Shown: positions 42,523-64,000 of the stretch, one piece after another | How positions within the stretch are numbered: position 1 is the first letter of the stretch | How the letters are laid out: each line of letters opens with the position of its first letter | Source of the DNA: Cotesia glomerata | Lineage: Eukaryota; Arthropoda; Insecta; Hymenoptera; Braconidae | Assembly (NCBI RefSeq): GCF_020080835.1 | Contig: NC_058164.1 | Location: forward strand, 26,052,270-26,116,269 | Direction of reading: 5' to 3' | Length of the DNA: 64,000 nt | Notes under the pieces: generated by a model | The model's database searches: none | What the model was told of the DNA's origin: nothing | The model's input: the letters and a program-made list of their open reading frames with translations, nothing else | Translations under genes and position numbers: made by a program

Positions 42523-42851
42523 TACACGGAAAGAACAAAATGAAACTGGATATCATCCCAGATTATACTAAGTGAAAAAAAATTTCAGATAGTAACTAGT
42601 ATAATCCAGATAATAGCTAGTATAATCTAGATAGTAGCTAGTATAATCCAGATAGTATATAGGATAATCCAGATAGTAGCTAGTATAATCCAGATAACAA
42701 TGAGTATAATCCAGATTACAATGAGTATAATCCAGATATCACGCAGTATAATCTGAATTATTCTAACTACTGTCTGAAATTTTTTTTCACCACAGATATC
42801 ACTGAGTATAATCTTGGATGATATCCAGTGTCATCTTGTTCTTTCCGTGTA
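42523..42851. mobile_element. TA-flanked MITE with internal AGTATAATCCAGATA repeats
   Basis: The ends CACGGAAAGAACAAAATGA and TCATCTTGTTCTTTCCGTG are inverted repeats inside TA duplications (42523-42524, 42850-42851), as in the Tc1/mariner group. A second inverted layer (CTGGATATCATCC) follows. The middle is about eight AGTATAATCCAGATA repeats. No transposase. Confidence 0.8.
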
Positions 42852-42859
42852 GGACAAAA

Positions 42860-43735
42860 TAAAAAAATTTATTTACAATTTTATCAAAAAAAAAAATAAT
42901 TATGGCAATCGAGAGACGGTTTTTTATAATTTTAAAAATCAAAATCCGTTCTCACGTCTTTGTAATTTTATAATTTATGTTTAATTGACCAAAAACTTGT
43001 TTTTACACACGAGCTTGGCTACAGTGATTGAACATTGGGTAAAAAAAAAAAAAAATGATAAATTAGGAGTTAAGAGGAAAATTTATTGAATAGAAGAATT
43101 TATTGAGAAAGAATGGGATGCGATTTGTTGTAATGATTCGGAAAAAAAAAATTAAATTTCGTAACTAATGTTGAGTGTGTAAATAGTTGGTGTAATAAAT
43201 AATTTAAATGGCAGGAATGGTAGCGGTATTATAATAGTTATTGAGTAAACAAAAGAAAAAAAATAAATAGAAGAAATATTTGAGTTTGTGTTTAGTGATA
43301 CGGATAGTTATGAATAAAATGATTGTAAACATTAGAGTCTACGGATAAGAGTTGAGAGTAAATAGGTGTATAGTAGGATATTGTGTAGAGTCTACAGGTG
43401 TTCATATTCAGTATCTGAGAGTGTAACGTTTAATGTAAATTACTGGTTTCTCTATCATAATCATAATCCCCTTCTCTCTCCATTTCACTCAGGCGTTACG
43501 AAATAACAATTATTATTCGTTCCACTGACTTTTTAAGTCTCTCGATTGACTCGTACTTATTTACATTTTTTATTTTTGTCTGGGTTGTGTGTGAAAGACC
43601 ATATGATAGACATTCATTTTTAGATTTTAATGGTGATTCTTTCTTGAAAATCTGATTCATTGGAATTATGTATTTTTAATTAGATATTTGGGTCTAATTA
43701 ATTGGAATTTTTATTCATCTTAATTTTTAATAAGT
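42860..43735. other. Unique AT-rich DNA, possible 3' UTR of the minus-strand gene
   Basis: No coding frame. The non-repetitive stretch at about 43020-43560 lies more than 2 kb beyond the stop codon of the minus-strand gene, so a UTR role is only a guess. Confidence 0.35.
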
Positions 43736-43739
43736 TGAA

Positions 43740-45480
43740 AAAATTATTTTTTTTTTTTAAGAAATGGTTAGATCTAATTATTAGATCTGGATATTCTAAT
43801 TAATTAGATATTAGATCTGATTCTAATTAATTGGAATTTTAATTTTTCTCATTTTTTAACCGTTTGATAAATTGAGTAATTTTTGTTAAATATTCAGATC
43901 TAATTAATTAGATTATTAGATATTTAGATCTAATTAATTGGAATTTTTTTTTTAACTTCATTTTTAATAAAATGACGAAATAATTCATTTCTTTGATAAA
44001 AAATGGTTAGATCTGGATCTAATTAATTAGATATTAGATCTGGATATTCTAATTAATTGGAATTTTACTTAATTTTTAACTAGTGTATAAATTCAGTAAT
44101 TTTTGTTAAAAATTCAGATCTAATTAATTGGATCTAGATCCAATTAATTAGATCTGAACAATTTAATAGTTTAGAATTCTAATTTAACTAAATATTCAAC
44201 TTGTTGATGAAATTGTTAGAGTTTGTTAATAAGATATTAGATCTGATAATTAGATCTAGATCTAATGAATTAGATCTAGACAATTTAGAAAAATAGACAT
44301 TTTTATTAAACTCTACAATTGAAAAATTCATGAAATTATTAATCTTTTTATAATTAGATGTTCAGATCTGATAATCAGAATTAGATCCAATTAATTAGAT
44401 CAAGATAACCAAAAAATTAGAATCAATTATTAGACTTCCATAATATTAGATTCAATCACACCAATAACGAAATTTTCTAAATCTAATAAATAAGATCCCA
44501 TAACCAGATCTAATTAATTAGATCCATTAGTCAGATCTAATTAATTAGATCTATTAGTCAGATCTAATTAATTTGATCCAATAATCATATCTAATTAATT
44601 AGATTTAATAACCAGATCTAATTAATTAGATTCAATAATCAGATCTAACAAGCAGATCTAATAAATTAGATTCAATAGCCAAATCTAATTGATAAGATCC
44701 AATAACCAGATCTAATAAATTAGATCCAATAATCATATCTAATTAATTAGATCTAATAACCAGATCTAATTAATTAGATCCAATGATCAGATCTAATAAA
44801 TTAGATTTAATAGCCAGATCTAATTGATTAGATCCAATAACCAGATCTAATAAATTAGATCCATTAGTCAGATCTAATTAATTAGATCCAATAATCATAT
44901 CTAATTAATAAAATCTAATAGCCAAATCCAATTAATTAATCTAATAGCTAGATCTAATTGATTAGATCCAGTATCCAGATCTAATTAATTAGATCCAATA
45001 ATCAGATCTAATAAATTAGATCCAATAATCAGATCTAATAAATTAAATCCAATAATCAGATCTAATAAATTAGATCCAATAGCTAGATCTAATCGCTAGA
45101 CCATAAGATCTAATAACTGGACCATAAGATCTAATTAATTAGGTCAGATCTAATTAATTAGATCTAATAAATTAGATCCAATAGCCAGATCTAATTAATT
45201 AGATCTTATGACCAGATTTAATTAATTAGATCTTATCACCAGATCTAATTAATTAGATCTTATCACCAGGTCTAATTAATTAGATCTTATCACCAGATCT
45301 AATTAATTAGATCTTATCACCAGATCTAATTAATTAGATCTTATAGTCAGATCTAATTAATAAGAACCAATAGCTAGATCTAATAAATTAGACTATAGCC
45401 AGATCTAATAAATTAGATCCAATATTCAGATCTAATAAATTAGATCCCATAGCCAGATCTAATAAATTAGATCAAAACAG
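43740..45480. repeat. GATCTAATTAATTAGATC satellite, block 1
   Basis: Units of about 20-25 bases alternate a palindromic core (AGATCTAATTAATTAGATC) with a short variable link such as CAATAATC or TTATCACC. BglII-type AGATCT words are extremely frequent. It ends about 100 bases past the stop codon of the minus-strand gene. Confidence 0.95.
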
Positions 45481-45525
45481 CTCCAATAATCATAAAACTG
45501 CATCAATTTCAACACATTACAACAA

Positions 45526-45531
45526 TTTAAT
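45526..45531 (-). terminator. Possible variant poly(A) signal of the minus-strand gene
   Basis: On the minus strand ATTAAA lies about 46 bases after the stop codon. No canonical AATAAA is near, so the true end may be further downstream. Confidence 0.25.
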
Positions 45532-45576
45532 CTCATAAATAAATTTCAATCACAAAACCTAGATCTAATAACCACC

Positions 45577-54222
<8,646 letters not shown>

Positions 54223-54224
54223 CT

Positions 54225-54640
54225 GTAACAAATAAATTACCATTTTATAATGCTTTATTTATTATATATACTCAATAAATTATTTTAATAACACTAAACA
54301 ATAACTAAATTATCGTTAATTATTATGAGAAATAAATTCCAGGTACATAGTGAAGCTGCCAAGTTTTCTTTTTTATTAATCTATAAATTATTAAAATTGT
54401 AATATAGTGAAACAGGAAAGTATAAATTCTGGAGTTTTATTTATTATTTAATTACAAATACGCATCGGTAAGTACGTTAATACTAGTAATATCTGCAACA
54501 ATTAAATAATAGAAATTTATATACTTTATATTTATTATATATTATATTATATTATGTATTTATTAAATTTTATTAGTTCATGCTTTCGTTGAATTTATTA
54601 TACATTTTTCACTTTAACTTTTTCCTACTCTAGTTATTTA
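54225..54640. other. Intron, AT-rich unique DNA
   Basis: No gene or repeat structure beyond short AT runs was seen. Confidence 0.5.
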
Positions 54641-54644
54641 AGGT

Positions 54645-56290
54645 CTAATTAATTGGATACAGGTAAAAGATCCAATAAATAAGATCTATATCATCAAATC
54701 CAATAAGTTAGATCTTCATCCTGAGATCTAATTATAAAATGTCATTTATTGGATCTAAATATCAGATCAAATTAATTAGATCTAGACATCACATCTAATT
54801 AATCAGATCGAAGTATCAAATCTAATTAATGAAATCTGACGAATCAGATCCAGATATCAGATTTAAGTAATTAGATCTGAATGGGCAGATCTGATTAATT
54901 AGATCTGGTTAATCAGATCGAGATCTCAGATCTAATGAATCAGATCTGAATGATTAGATCTAATGAATTCGATCTGGATGATTAGATCTAATTATTCAGA
55001 TCCAGATATCCGATATAATTAATTGGATCTAGGAATAAGATCTAATTAATCAGATCTTGAAAAAAAGATCTGATGAATCATATCTTTATAAAAGATCTAA
55101 TGTATTAGATATAAACACAAGACCTAATAAATTGGATCTAAACACAAGATCTAATTAATTAGATCTAAACACAAGATCCAATTAATTAGATCTAAACACA
55201 TAATCTAAACACCAGATTTTAACTACAGATCTAATTAATTAGATCTAAACACAAGATTTAATTAATTAGATCTAAACACCAGGTCTAATGTATTAGATCT
55301 AAACTCTACATTTTAACTCCAGATATAATTAATTAGATCAAAACTCCAGATCTAATGAATTAGATCTAAACTCTAGATTTCAACTCCAGAACTTATTAAT
55401 TAGATCTAAACTATAGATCTAATGAATTAGATCTAAATTTAAGATCTAATGATTTGAATCTAAAATTAAGAACTAATGAATTAGATCTAAATTCTAAATT
55501 AATGAATTAGATTTAAACTCCAGATCTAATTAATTAGATCTAAACTCCAGATCTAATTAATTAGATCTCAACACAAGATCTAAACACCCGATTTTAACTC
55601 CAGATCTAATTAATTAGATCTAAACACAAGATCTAAACACAAGATTAGATCTAAACACCAGGTTATATGTATTAGATCTAAACTCTACATTTTAACTCCA
55701 GATCTAATTAATTAGATCAAAACTCCAGATCTAATGAATTATATCTAAACTCTAGATTTCAACTCCAGATCTCATTAATTAGATCTAAACTATAGATCTA
55801 ATGATTTAAATCTAAAATTAAGAACCAATGAATGAGATCTAAATTCTAAATTAATAAATTAGATCTAAACTCTAGATCTAATTAATTAGATCTAAACACA
55901 AGATCCAATTAATTAGATCTCAACATAAGATCTAATCACCCGATTTTAACTCCAGATCTAATCAATTAGATCTAAACACAAGATTTAATTAATTAGATCT
56001 AAACACCAGAGTATATGTATTAGATCTAAACTCTACATTTTAACTCCAGATCTAATTAATTAGATCCAAACTCCAGTTCTAATTAATTAGATCTAAACTC
56101 TAGATCTAATAAATTAGATCTAAATTTTAGATCTAAACTCCAGATCTAATGAATTAGATCTAAATTTAAGATCTAATAATTTAGATCTAAATTTACGATC
56201 CAATGAATTAGATCTAAATTCTTAATTAATGAATTAGATCTGAACTCCAGATCTAATTAATGAGATCTTAACTCCATATCTAAAATTTCC
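54645..56290. repeat. Satellite block 4, GATCTAAACACAAGATC variant
   Basis: Units like ATTAGATCTAAACACAAGA alternate with TCTAATTA. A partial higher-order duplication of about 380 bases is visible (AACACCAGGTCTAATGTATT near 55275 and AACACCAGGTTATATGTATT near 55653). The same palindromic core as the other blocks is present. Confidence 0.92.
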
Positions 56291-57830
56291 AATTATAGTC
56301 ACTAAAATAAAATTTCAAAAGTTAATTTTAGCACTCCTATCTCATAAAACTATTCAACTATGTAATTCCGCCGGATTACAAAACGACGAACCAAGCAATT
56401 GTTTACGACAGTAGTTACGAATTCAAAATTCTCAGATTTGGTTAATAAAAAAAAATATGAAATTATTGCATAAGCAATAGTAATAATATGCATAAAACAT
56501 GATAGAACTGGTCCTTGACATGCTTCGTCACGCAGTTGACACTACCCATGGATCCACAATTCACAATCCCAGTCAGCGATTGGGCAAGTCACCGTAAAGG
56601 TAACCTCCAAAGCTCAAATGGATCCAAAGAAAATAAATAAACATAAAAAAAAAAAAAAAAAACAGACAATAGCGTGAAAAATTGATATTAATTTGGTAGT
56701 ATAGCGCACCAGGGCAATTGGGCATGTGTGAATAAATAAATAATTCATAAGTCTTTGGTAATATATGTAATGAAGATACCGAGACTGTGGATAGAAATAA
56801 CAAACGGGGAACGGGGACTAGACTAAAAATTTTTCGATGTATATAAAGTCTCATGGTTCAGTGAAAGGGGTTTATTATAACGTTTCAAAATGATGGATCA
56901 AGATGTGACAGAGTTTAAAAGACCGTAATGGATAATATAATAAGACTCGCTGGATCACTATTTCAAAATGTTACCTTGTGGCTGTTAAGGCTCTTTTTTT
57001 TTTTTTTTTTAATAAATATTACTATTGTTTGCATTTAGATTTTATAACCGGAAAGGTTGGAATTTATTTAAAAAAAAAAAAAAAAAAAAAAAAAATATCT
57101 GTCACTAGGATTCGAACCCGCGACTTTACACGGAATTTTTGCCAGAACAAAGAAAGTCAGAATTAATAACAAATAATTGTAATTAACTCATTGAAGATGA
57201 TAACTAAAAAATTTCAGAGCAATGAGTAATAATTAAAATGAATAATTGGATTGATAATTCGGTGACTCGTCTTCTCATTCTGAGATTGTTGTTTCCGTTT
57301 TTGTTTTATTTTATGAATGAGACCTTGAAACCGGAGATAAATATTTCGAAAGTTATTTAAATAAAATATATAAAAATGCGAGCCAATTTATCAAGCCACT
57401 GCCCAGTGATACGGAAAAGAAAAATTTATTGCCGAGTCGTGTACGTGTCAGTATTTAAAAAATCAACGTTGGTAATATTCTGAGAAAATAGTATATTATG
57501 TTATTATATAGTTATATTAACTAAACGGTGAGATTTGTCTCTATTGCTGAAGTTTTCTCATCAATAATTTTGTATTTTTAATCAACAATAGAGTACGGTA
57601 CATGCATACTATTAGATGTTTACTCCCACAGTTTATTCATTTTGACACACGCCGCCGGCATGGTTTATTACGGGAATAAATATTTATTTGGTAATTTATT
57701 TTTTGTTATTTTATGTTAAGGTGACTAGAAATTTCAGTTTCTCTTTTTTTGAAGGGGATTTAAGGATTTAAAAACATTTTTAGTCATTTTTGACGGTAAA
57801 ATAAATTTTTTAAGTTAGAATACAAATTTT
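56290..57830. other. Unique DNA, no supported gene
   Basis: It holds two A/T homopolymer runs (about 56645, 57071) and a short B-box fragment. Small open frames resemble no known proteins and lack splice context. Confidence 0.45.
57095..57130 (-). repeat. tRNA-like B-box fragment (SINE-like), minus strand
   Basis: The minus strand reads CGCGGGTTCGAATCCTAGTG and then a long T run. The same arrangement of B-box, CTAG and T tract occurs at 13081-13126. It is probably a SINE remnant. Confidence 0.4.
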
Positions 57831-57834
57831 GGTA

Positions 57835-59200
57835 AGATCTGATACTTCAATCTAATTAATTGGATCTGACTTATTAGATCTGGACTTTAGATCTGATTAA
57901 TTAGATCTGGAGTTTAGATCTAATTAATTAGATCTGGAGTGTACATCTAATTCATTAGATATGGAGTTTAGATCTAATTTATTAGATCTGGAGTTGAAAT
58001 CTAATTGATTGGAACTGTAGTTAAGATTTATTAGATCTGGAGTTTAGATCTAATTAATTAGATCTGGAGTTTAGATCTAAGTAATTAGATCTTGAGTTTA
58101 GATCTAATCTATTAGATCTGGAGTTAAAATCTAATTCAGTGGAACTGTAGTTAAAATCTCATTTATTAGATTTAGAGTTAAGATCAGATTTATTGGATCT
58201 AAAATTAAGATCTCATTAGATCTGGTATTAAGATCCAATTCTGTAAATCTAAGTCATTAAATCAGCTATGTAGATCTAATAAATTAGATCTAATGAATTG
58301 GATCTGATATTGAGATCTAATGAATTGGATGTGATATTGAGATCTAATTAATTAGATCTCAATATCTAGATCTAATTGATTAAATCTGATCTATTGGATA
58401 TTAAGAACTTTTTTATTAGATCTGAAAACCAAATCTATTAATTAGATCTAGATATTGGGATCTAATTTATTAGATCGATCTATTGGAATTTGATTTATTA
58501 GATCGATATATTGGGATCTAATTTATTAGATCGATATATTGAGATTTCATTAATTAGATCTATATTTTGAGATCTATAATTAATTAGATTTGGAGTTTAT
58601 ATCTAATTTATTAGATCTGGAGTTGAAATCTAATTCACTGGAACTGTAGTTAAGATCTTATTTATTAGATTTAGAGTTACGATCTGATTTATCGGATCTT
58701 AAATTACGATCTCATAAGATCTGGTATTAAAATCCAATTCTGTAAATCTAAGTCATTAAATCAGCTATGTAGATCTAATAAATTAGATCTAATGAATTAG
58801 ATCTGATATTGAGATCTAATTAATTAGATCTCAATATCTAGATCTAATTGATTAAATCTGATCTATTGGATATTAAGAACTTTTTTATTAGATCTGAAAA
58901 CCAAATCTATTAATTGGATCTAGATATTAGGATCTAATTTATTGAATCGATATATTGGGATCTAATTTATTAGATCGATATGTTGGGATCTAATTAATTA
59001 GATCTAGATTTTGAGATCTAATTAATTAGATCTAGATTTTGAGATCTAATTAATTAGACCTAGATATTGAGACCTAATTAATTAGATCTAAATATTAAGA
59101 TCTAATTAATTAGATCTAGTCCAGATCTTATTTTTATTAGATTCAATACTAAAATCTAATGTTTTAAAACTAACATTCAGATCTAATTATTAAATTAGAT
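57835..59200. repeat. Satellite block 5, ATTAGATCTGGAGTTTAGATC variant
   Basis: Units like TTAGATCTGGAGTTTAGATC dominate the left part. The right part changes to TAGATCTAGATTTTGAGATC. A direct duplication of about 500 bases is visible (TAAATCTAAGTCATTAAATC at about 58244 and 58743). Confidence 0.92.
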
Positions 59201-60095
59201 CTAACCAATAAAATGTAAGCAATAAAATATTTTTTTAATAGTCGAACGATAAAAAATTTATTGCAAGAATTTTTCAAAGAAACTACTAATAACATCTAAT
59301 TATTTTTTTTATGGAAGCGTTAGAATGATTAATGGAATTTTTGCCGGTCTAATAAAAAAGGGTCATTAATTTAACCGTAAGTCTAGTTACTAATTACTAA
59401 CACTACCATCAAGTGATTCATACCCAAAAAAAAAACAGCAATTAAAAACTAAGTAGTGATATAAATAAAGTTGAGTGATAGTAAATAAAATATTTTTATA
59501 TTTTTTTTTTCTCTACAAATGTCGATAATTTAAAACATTTTTTTAGAGAGTTGATATCTAAAGCAGGAAGGAAATTATGGTGGTAGAAGTGAAATGCATA
59601 GACGGAGTACGTGAAAGTGACAGAAATAATGTGCGAAGTTTACCAGAGACATGTTTTACTACTGTGTGAATTTGTGTATATATATGTGTGTGTTGTTAAA
59701 AAGAACAAAATAGATTGTGATTGTGGCGAGACGAAATAATACAATATAATGATAATTATATATAAGTGAGTACTTCTATCCAGTGTAGCGAGCAGAGTAG
59801 TATGGACCAATGCTATATTATTGTCACGAAACAGGAAATGAGATATTGTAAAAGCGAGAGTTATTTTTAAAATTAACGGAAATTATATTTTTATTCATTT
59901 AACATTTTATCAAAATTTATATCTTTTTTATTTTTAGCAAAAGTTTTTTTAAGAGTTTTATTTCTTTTTCAACAGTGCATAATTAAGGACTTTATAAAAC
60001 TTAAAAGTAGATATAAATTTATATTGTTAAGAAAAATTTTAAATGTGCCGTTAAAAAAAAAAAAAAAAGTAAAAAATTATTTTTTTTTTTAGATA
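59200..60095. other. Unique AT-rich DNA, no supported gene
   Basis: A moderately GC-richer patch (about 59560-59830) has no frame that fits the minus-strand gene. Confidence 0.45.
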
Positions 60096-60119
60096 TTTAG
60101 AATTTAGAATCTCTAGAGA

Positions 60120-61734
60120 CATAAATGAAAAATGATCTTGTATCTTGTGAACTATTGACATTTTTAAAGATATAAGCTCATCGTGATGTTACACTCATCA
60201 AGACCTTTTATTTGAGTATCCACATCAATTTTTCATATATTTTATATATTTATATATATGAATATATGAAAAATATACAAAAATGCATGTGGGTACTCAA
60301 ATGAAAGCTCTTAATGAGAATAACATCAGGATGAGCTTATATCTTCAAAAATGTCAATAATTAAAAGAGTACAGGTCATTTTAATAAATATCTTATGAAC
60401 TATTGACATTTTTAAAGATATATAAGCTCATCTTGATGTTACATTCATCAAGACCTTTCATTTGAGTACTCACATCAATTTTTCATATATTTATATATAT
60501 TATATATATGTATGTATGAAAAATATATCAAAAATACATGTGGGTACTCAAATGAAAGCTCTTAATGAGTATAACATCAGGATGAGCTTATATCTTCAAA
60601 AATATCAATAGTTAAAAAAGTACAGGTCATTTTAATAAATATCTTATGAACTATTGACATTTTTAACGATATAAGATCATCCTGATGTTACACTCATCAA
60701 GACCTTTCATTTGAGTACTCACATCAATTTTTCATATATTTCATATATTTATATATATTATATATATGTATGTATGAAAAATATATCAAAAATGCATGTG
60801 GGTACTCAAATGAAAGCTCTTAATGAGTATAACATCAGGATGAGGTTATATCTTCAAAAATGCCAATAATTAAAAGAGTACAGGTCATTTTAATAAATAT
60901 CTTATAAACTATTGACATTTTTAAAGATATAAGCTCATCCTGATGTTACATTCATCGAGACCTTTCATTTGAGTACCTACATCAATTTTTCATATATTTT
61001 ATATATTTATATATATGAATATATGAAAAATATACAAAAATGCATGTGGGTACTCAAATGAAAGCTCTTAATGAGAATAACATCAGGATGAGCTTATATC
61101 TTCAAAAATGTCAATAGTTAAAAAAGTACAGGTCATTTTAATAAATATCTTATGAACTATTGGCATTTTTAAAGATATATAAGCTCATCCTGATGTTACA
61201 TTCATCGAGACCTTTCATTTGAGTACCCACATCAATTTTTCATATATTTTATATATTTATATATATATATATATGAATATATGAAAAATATACAAAAATG
61301 CATGTGGGTACTCAAATGAAAGCTCTTAATGAGAATAACATCAGGATGAGCTTATATCTTCAAAAATGTCAATAATTAAAGGAGTACAAGTCATTTTAAT
61401 AAATATCTTATAAACTATTGCCATTTTTAAGGATATAAGCTCATCCTGATGTTACATTCATCGAGACCTTTTATTTGAGTACCTACATCAACTTTTCAGA
61501 TATTTATATATATTATATATATGTAGATATGAAAAATATATGAAAAATACACGTGGGTACTCAAATGAAAGCTCTTGGTGAGTGTAACATCAAAATGAGC
61601 TTATATCTCCAAAAACGTCAATATTTAAGAAAGTACAGTGCAATTTAACGTAATTCATTATTTAATAAAGCAAAACTTTATCTATTTATACTTCACAAGT
61701 CACAGCAGTCACATAGTAACTGCAAGTTTGCTAG
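60120..61734 (+). mobile_element. Helitron, 5'-truncated, six palindromic monomers, intact 3' end
   Basis: The 3' end has a hairpin-like GTCACATAGTAAC, then TGCAAGTTTG, then CTAG at 61731-61734, followed by host T. The hairpin stem has one mutation. Six monomers precede it. The 5' TC end is missing. Monomers here are almost identical to each other, suggesting local homogenisation. Confidence 0.78.
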
Positions 61735-62096
61735 TTATTATTATGATAAAATTCTATTAAAGAAATACAGTGAATAATTATGACTACCATCATTACAAAA
61801 GTAATAAAAAATTGTACCTACTTAAGAGTAATGAATATTATTTAAAAAAAAAAAAAAATGCGTAAACAAAATACCTCGTTATTCAAATACCATCTCAAAG
61901 ACTAAACCCAGAGCATAAAAACCTAAATAAATTAGTATAATTACGATCAAAGCAAGTGCATCAGAGCAAGCAGTTAAATAACAACTAAAAAAGAAAAAAA
62001 AACTCATTGCACTAGTTGATACAATACAATACAATGTACAGTAGTAAGTACTGAGTAGTTACCTCAGTTTGGCCTATCCACCATAGCAAACTATCG

Positions 62097-62127
<31 letters not shown>

Positions 62128-62879
62128 ACGGTTCGCGATGTACAATTACTGCATAAAGAAAACGGTTTCGTCTCTTGATTTTTTTCCGTCTTCATTTCTT
62201 CCCGGTTACGTACTTACTCGCGATACAGTTTAACTCTCATAAAAAAATGCGTGTATATATTGCATACACCGACATTTATTGTATTGCACGCATTCCAGGT
62301 TTCAGGGTATTTGCCGTTTACGTAAAAAATGAATTTAAAAAAGATTGTTTGAATTAACCGAGCAAATCTGAACTCATAACCGACATTCTCAATTCTGAAG
62401 AAAAATTAATGAAAATACAATAAAAAGGAAACTTGAATTATAATTTTAATAGAATTCTAGACTGGTGTTAGTTTTAATGCAAATTAAATTGTATACTATT
62501 ATTACCGAGGATAAGTAAAGGAAGTACAAGTTATAAGTGTCGATGGTATTTACGAACCGTTAGAATCTTCCGAGATAACTGACCGATTTTTGTTTTTAAT
62601 AATCGACGGTTATTAATCACAACTCCTCGTTTGAATTCTTCACTCAATTTAGGCAATCAGGTCATTCATTTTTTTTTTCTAAGCTTCATGATGTTCGCTA
62701 GAGTCAAATGTGTACTAAATTTTATGAAATTTATTATAAAAAAATAAATCTTGAGAAAAATTTAAAGTATTTTGCCAGAAACATTTTTTGGGGATCGATT
62801 TTTAAAAATCAGTAAAGATAAAAACCTTTAAATTACTAAATATTTGATAATTTATTGTTACTAAATCATTTAGTAACTA
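61735..62879. other. Unique AT-rich DNA
   Basis: It contains a short (TA)n at about 62096-62121. The 60-codon frame at 62175-62357 resembles nothing known and has no splice or promoter support. Confidence 0.45.
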
Positions 62880-63337
62880 CTAGCAACTTTGCTGTCACTG
62901 TGTGACTGCCGTGACTTGCGACATATAAATAAATAAAATTTTGCTTTATTAAATAATGAATTTTGTTAAATTGCACTTGACTTTCTTAAATATTGACATT
63001 TTTGAAGATATAAGCTCATCCTGATGTTACACTCTTCAAGAGCTTTCATTAGAGTACCCACATGCATTTTTGATATATTTGTCATATATACACATACATA
63101 ATATACAAAAATATATAAAATATATGAAAAATTGATGTGGGTACTCAAATGAAAGGTCTCAATGAGTGCAATGTCGGAATGAGCTTATATCTTTAAAAAT
63201 GTCAGTATATCACAAGATATTTATTAAAATGCCTTGTACTTATTTAATTATTGACATTTTTAAAGATATAAGCTCATCCTGATGTTACACTCTTCAAGAG
63301 CTTTCATTTGAACACCCACATGCATTTTTTATATATT

Positions 63338-63396
<59 letters not shown>

Positions 63397-64000
63397 TATA
63401 TATAATATATATATAAATATATAAAATATATGAAAAATTGATGTGGGTACTCAAATGAAAAGTCTTAGAGAGTGTAACATTGGTATGAGCTTATACCTTT
63501 AGAAATGTCAATAGTTCACAAGATACAAGGTCATTTCTCAATTCTTGACATTTTTTAAGATATGAGCTCATCCCGATGTTACATTCATCAAGAGCTTTCA
63601 TTTGAATAGCCACATGTCCTTTTGATATATTTTTCATATATACATATACATAATATACAAAAATATATAAAATATATGAAAAATTGATGTGGGTACTCAA
63701 ATGAAAGGTCTCAATGATTGCAATGTCGGAATGAGCTTATATTTTTAAAAATGTCAATAGTTTACAAGATATTTATTAAAATGCCTTGTACTTTCTTAAC
63801 TATTGACATTTTTAAAGATATGAGCTCATCCTGATGTTACACTCATCAAGAGCTTTCATTTGAGTACCCACATGCATTTTTTATATATACATATATATAT
63901 ATATATATAATAAATATAAATATATAAAATATATGAAAAATTGATGTGGGTACTCAAATGAAAAGTCTCGTAAAGTGTAACATTGATATGAGATTATATC
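62880..64000 (-). mobile_element. Helitron running off the window, four or more palindromic monomers
   Basis: Its minus-strand 3' end is CTAG (62880-62883), followed by host T and preceded, ten bases away, by the hairpin GTCACACAGTGAC. At least four monomers follow, one with a (TA)n expansion (63343-63391). The 5' TC end is beyond the window. Confidence 0.78.

Noticed and set aside
43740..45480. CRISPR-like regular spacing of repeats
   Set aside because: The units are contiguous, palindromic and very short, with no unique spacers and no cas genes, in a eukaryotic sequence.
56573..57166. Small frames around the poly(A/T) runs
   Set aside because: Phe- and Lys-rich runs come from homopolymers. 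The ATRIRTRDFTRNF phrase is the B-box SINE fragment, not protein.

Overview
This window is AT-rich, intron-bearing animal nuclear DNA, most likely from an insect. The evidence is short GT-AG exons in very AT-rich introns, an Inr-DPE core promoter of arthropod type, a eukaryotic NAD kinase, a nuclear-type tRNA-Gly, and dense Helitron, MITE and satellite DNA. A parasitoid wasp is my guess from the style of the repeats; that is inference. No prokaryotic or viral genes were seen.

Layout. (1) 1-2950 is AT-rich intergenic DNA with a tandem array. (2) 3102-10249 (+) is a five-exon gene for a secreted 517-residue protein. It has a TGF-beta propeptide-like region but no cystine-knot ligand domain. (3) 10664-12110 is a satellite built on the word GTAAGATGGA. 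(4) 12926-39266 (+) is NAD kinase: six constant exons (84, 130, 298, 353, 83 and 193 nt) preceded by at least five mutually compatible alternative first coding exons spread over 12.6 kb. Its introns hold a tRNA-Gly(CCC) on the opposite strand, several Helitrons, TTAA-flanked MITEs, a LINE fragment, a TIR element carrying a tRNA-like sequence, large palindromes and a 539-bp higher-order tandem repeat. (5) 40735-41990 is a GC-punctuated tandem array, followed by a promoter-like island and a TA-flanked MITE. (6) 45577-54222 (-) holds the last two exons of a gene ending in half a PH domain and a long low-complexity tail; its 5' part was not found and probably lies beyond 64000. Blocks of a GATCTAATTAATTAGATC satellite and more Helitrons fill its introns and flanks. 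(7) 56300-64000 is repeats with no recognisable exon.

The most notable structures are: a non-autonomous Helitron family (5' TC, 3' hairpin then CTAG) whose interior is a variable number of long palindromes; one such Helitron apparently split by the GATC satellite and then separated by an inversion; the NAD kinase multi-first-exon array, one start codon of which lies inside a satellite unit; and the propeptide-only TGF-beta-like gene. Exon joins were derived by reading frame and splice sites only; no transcript evidence was available.
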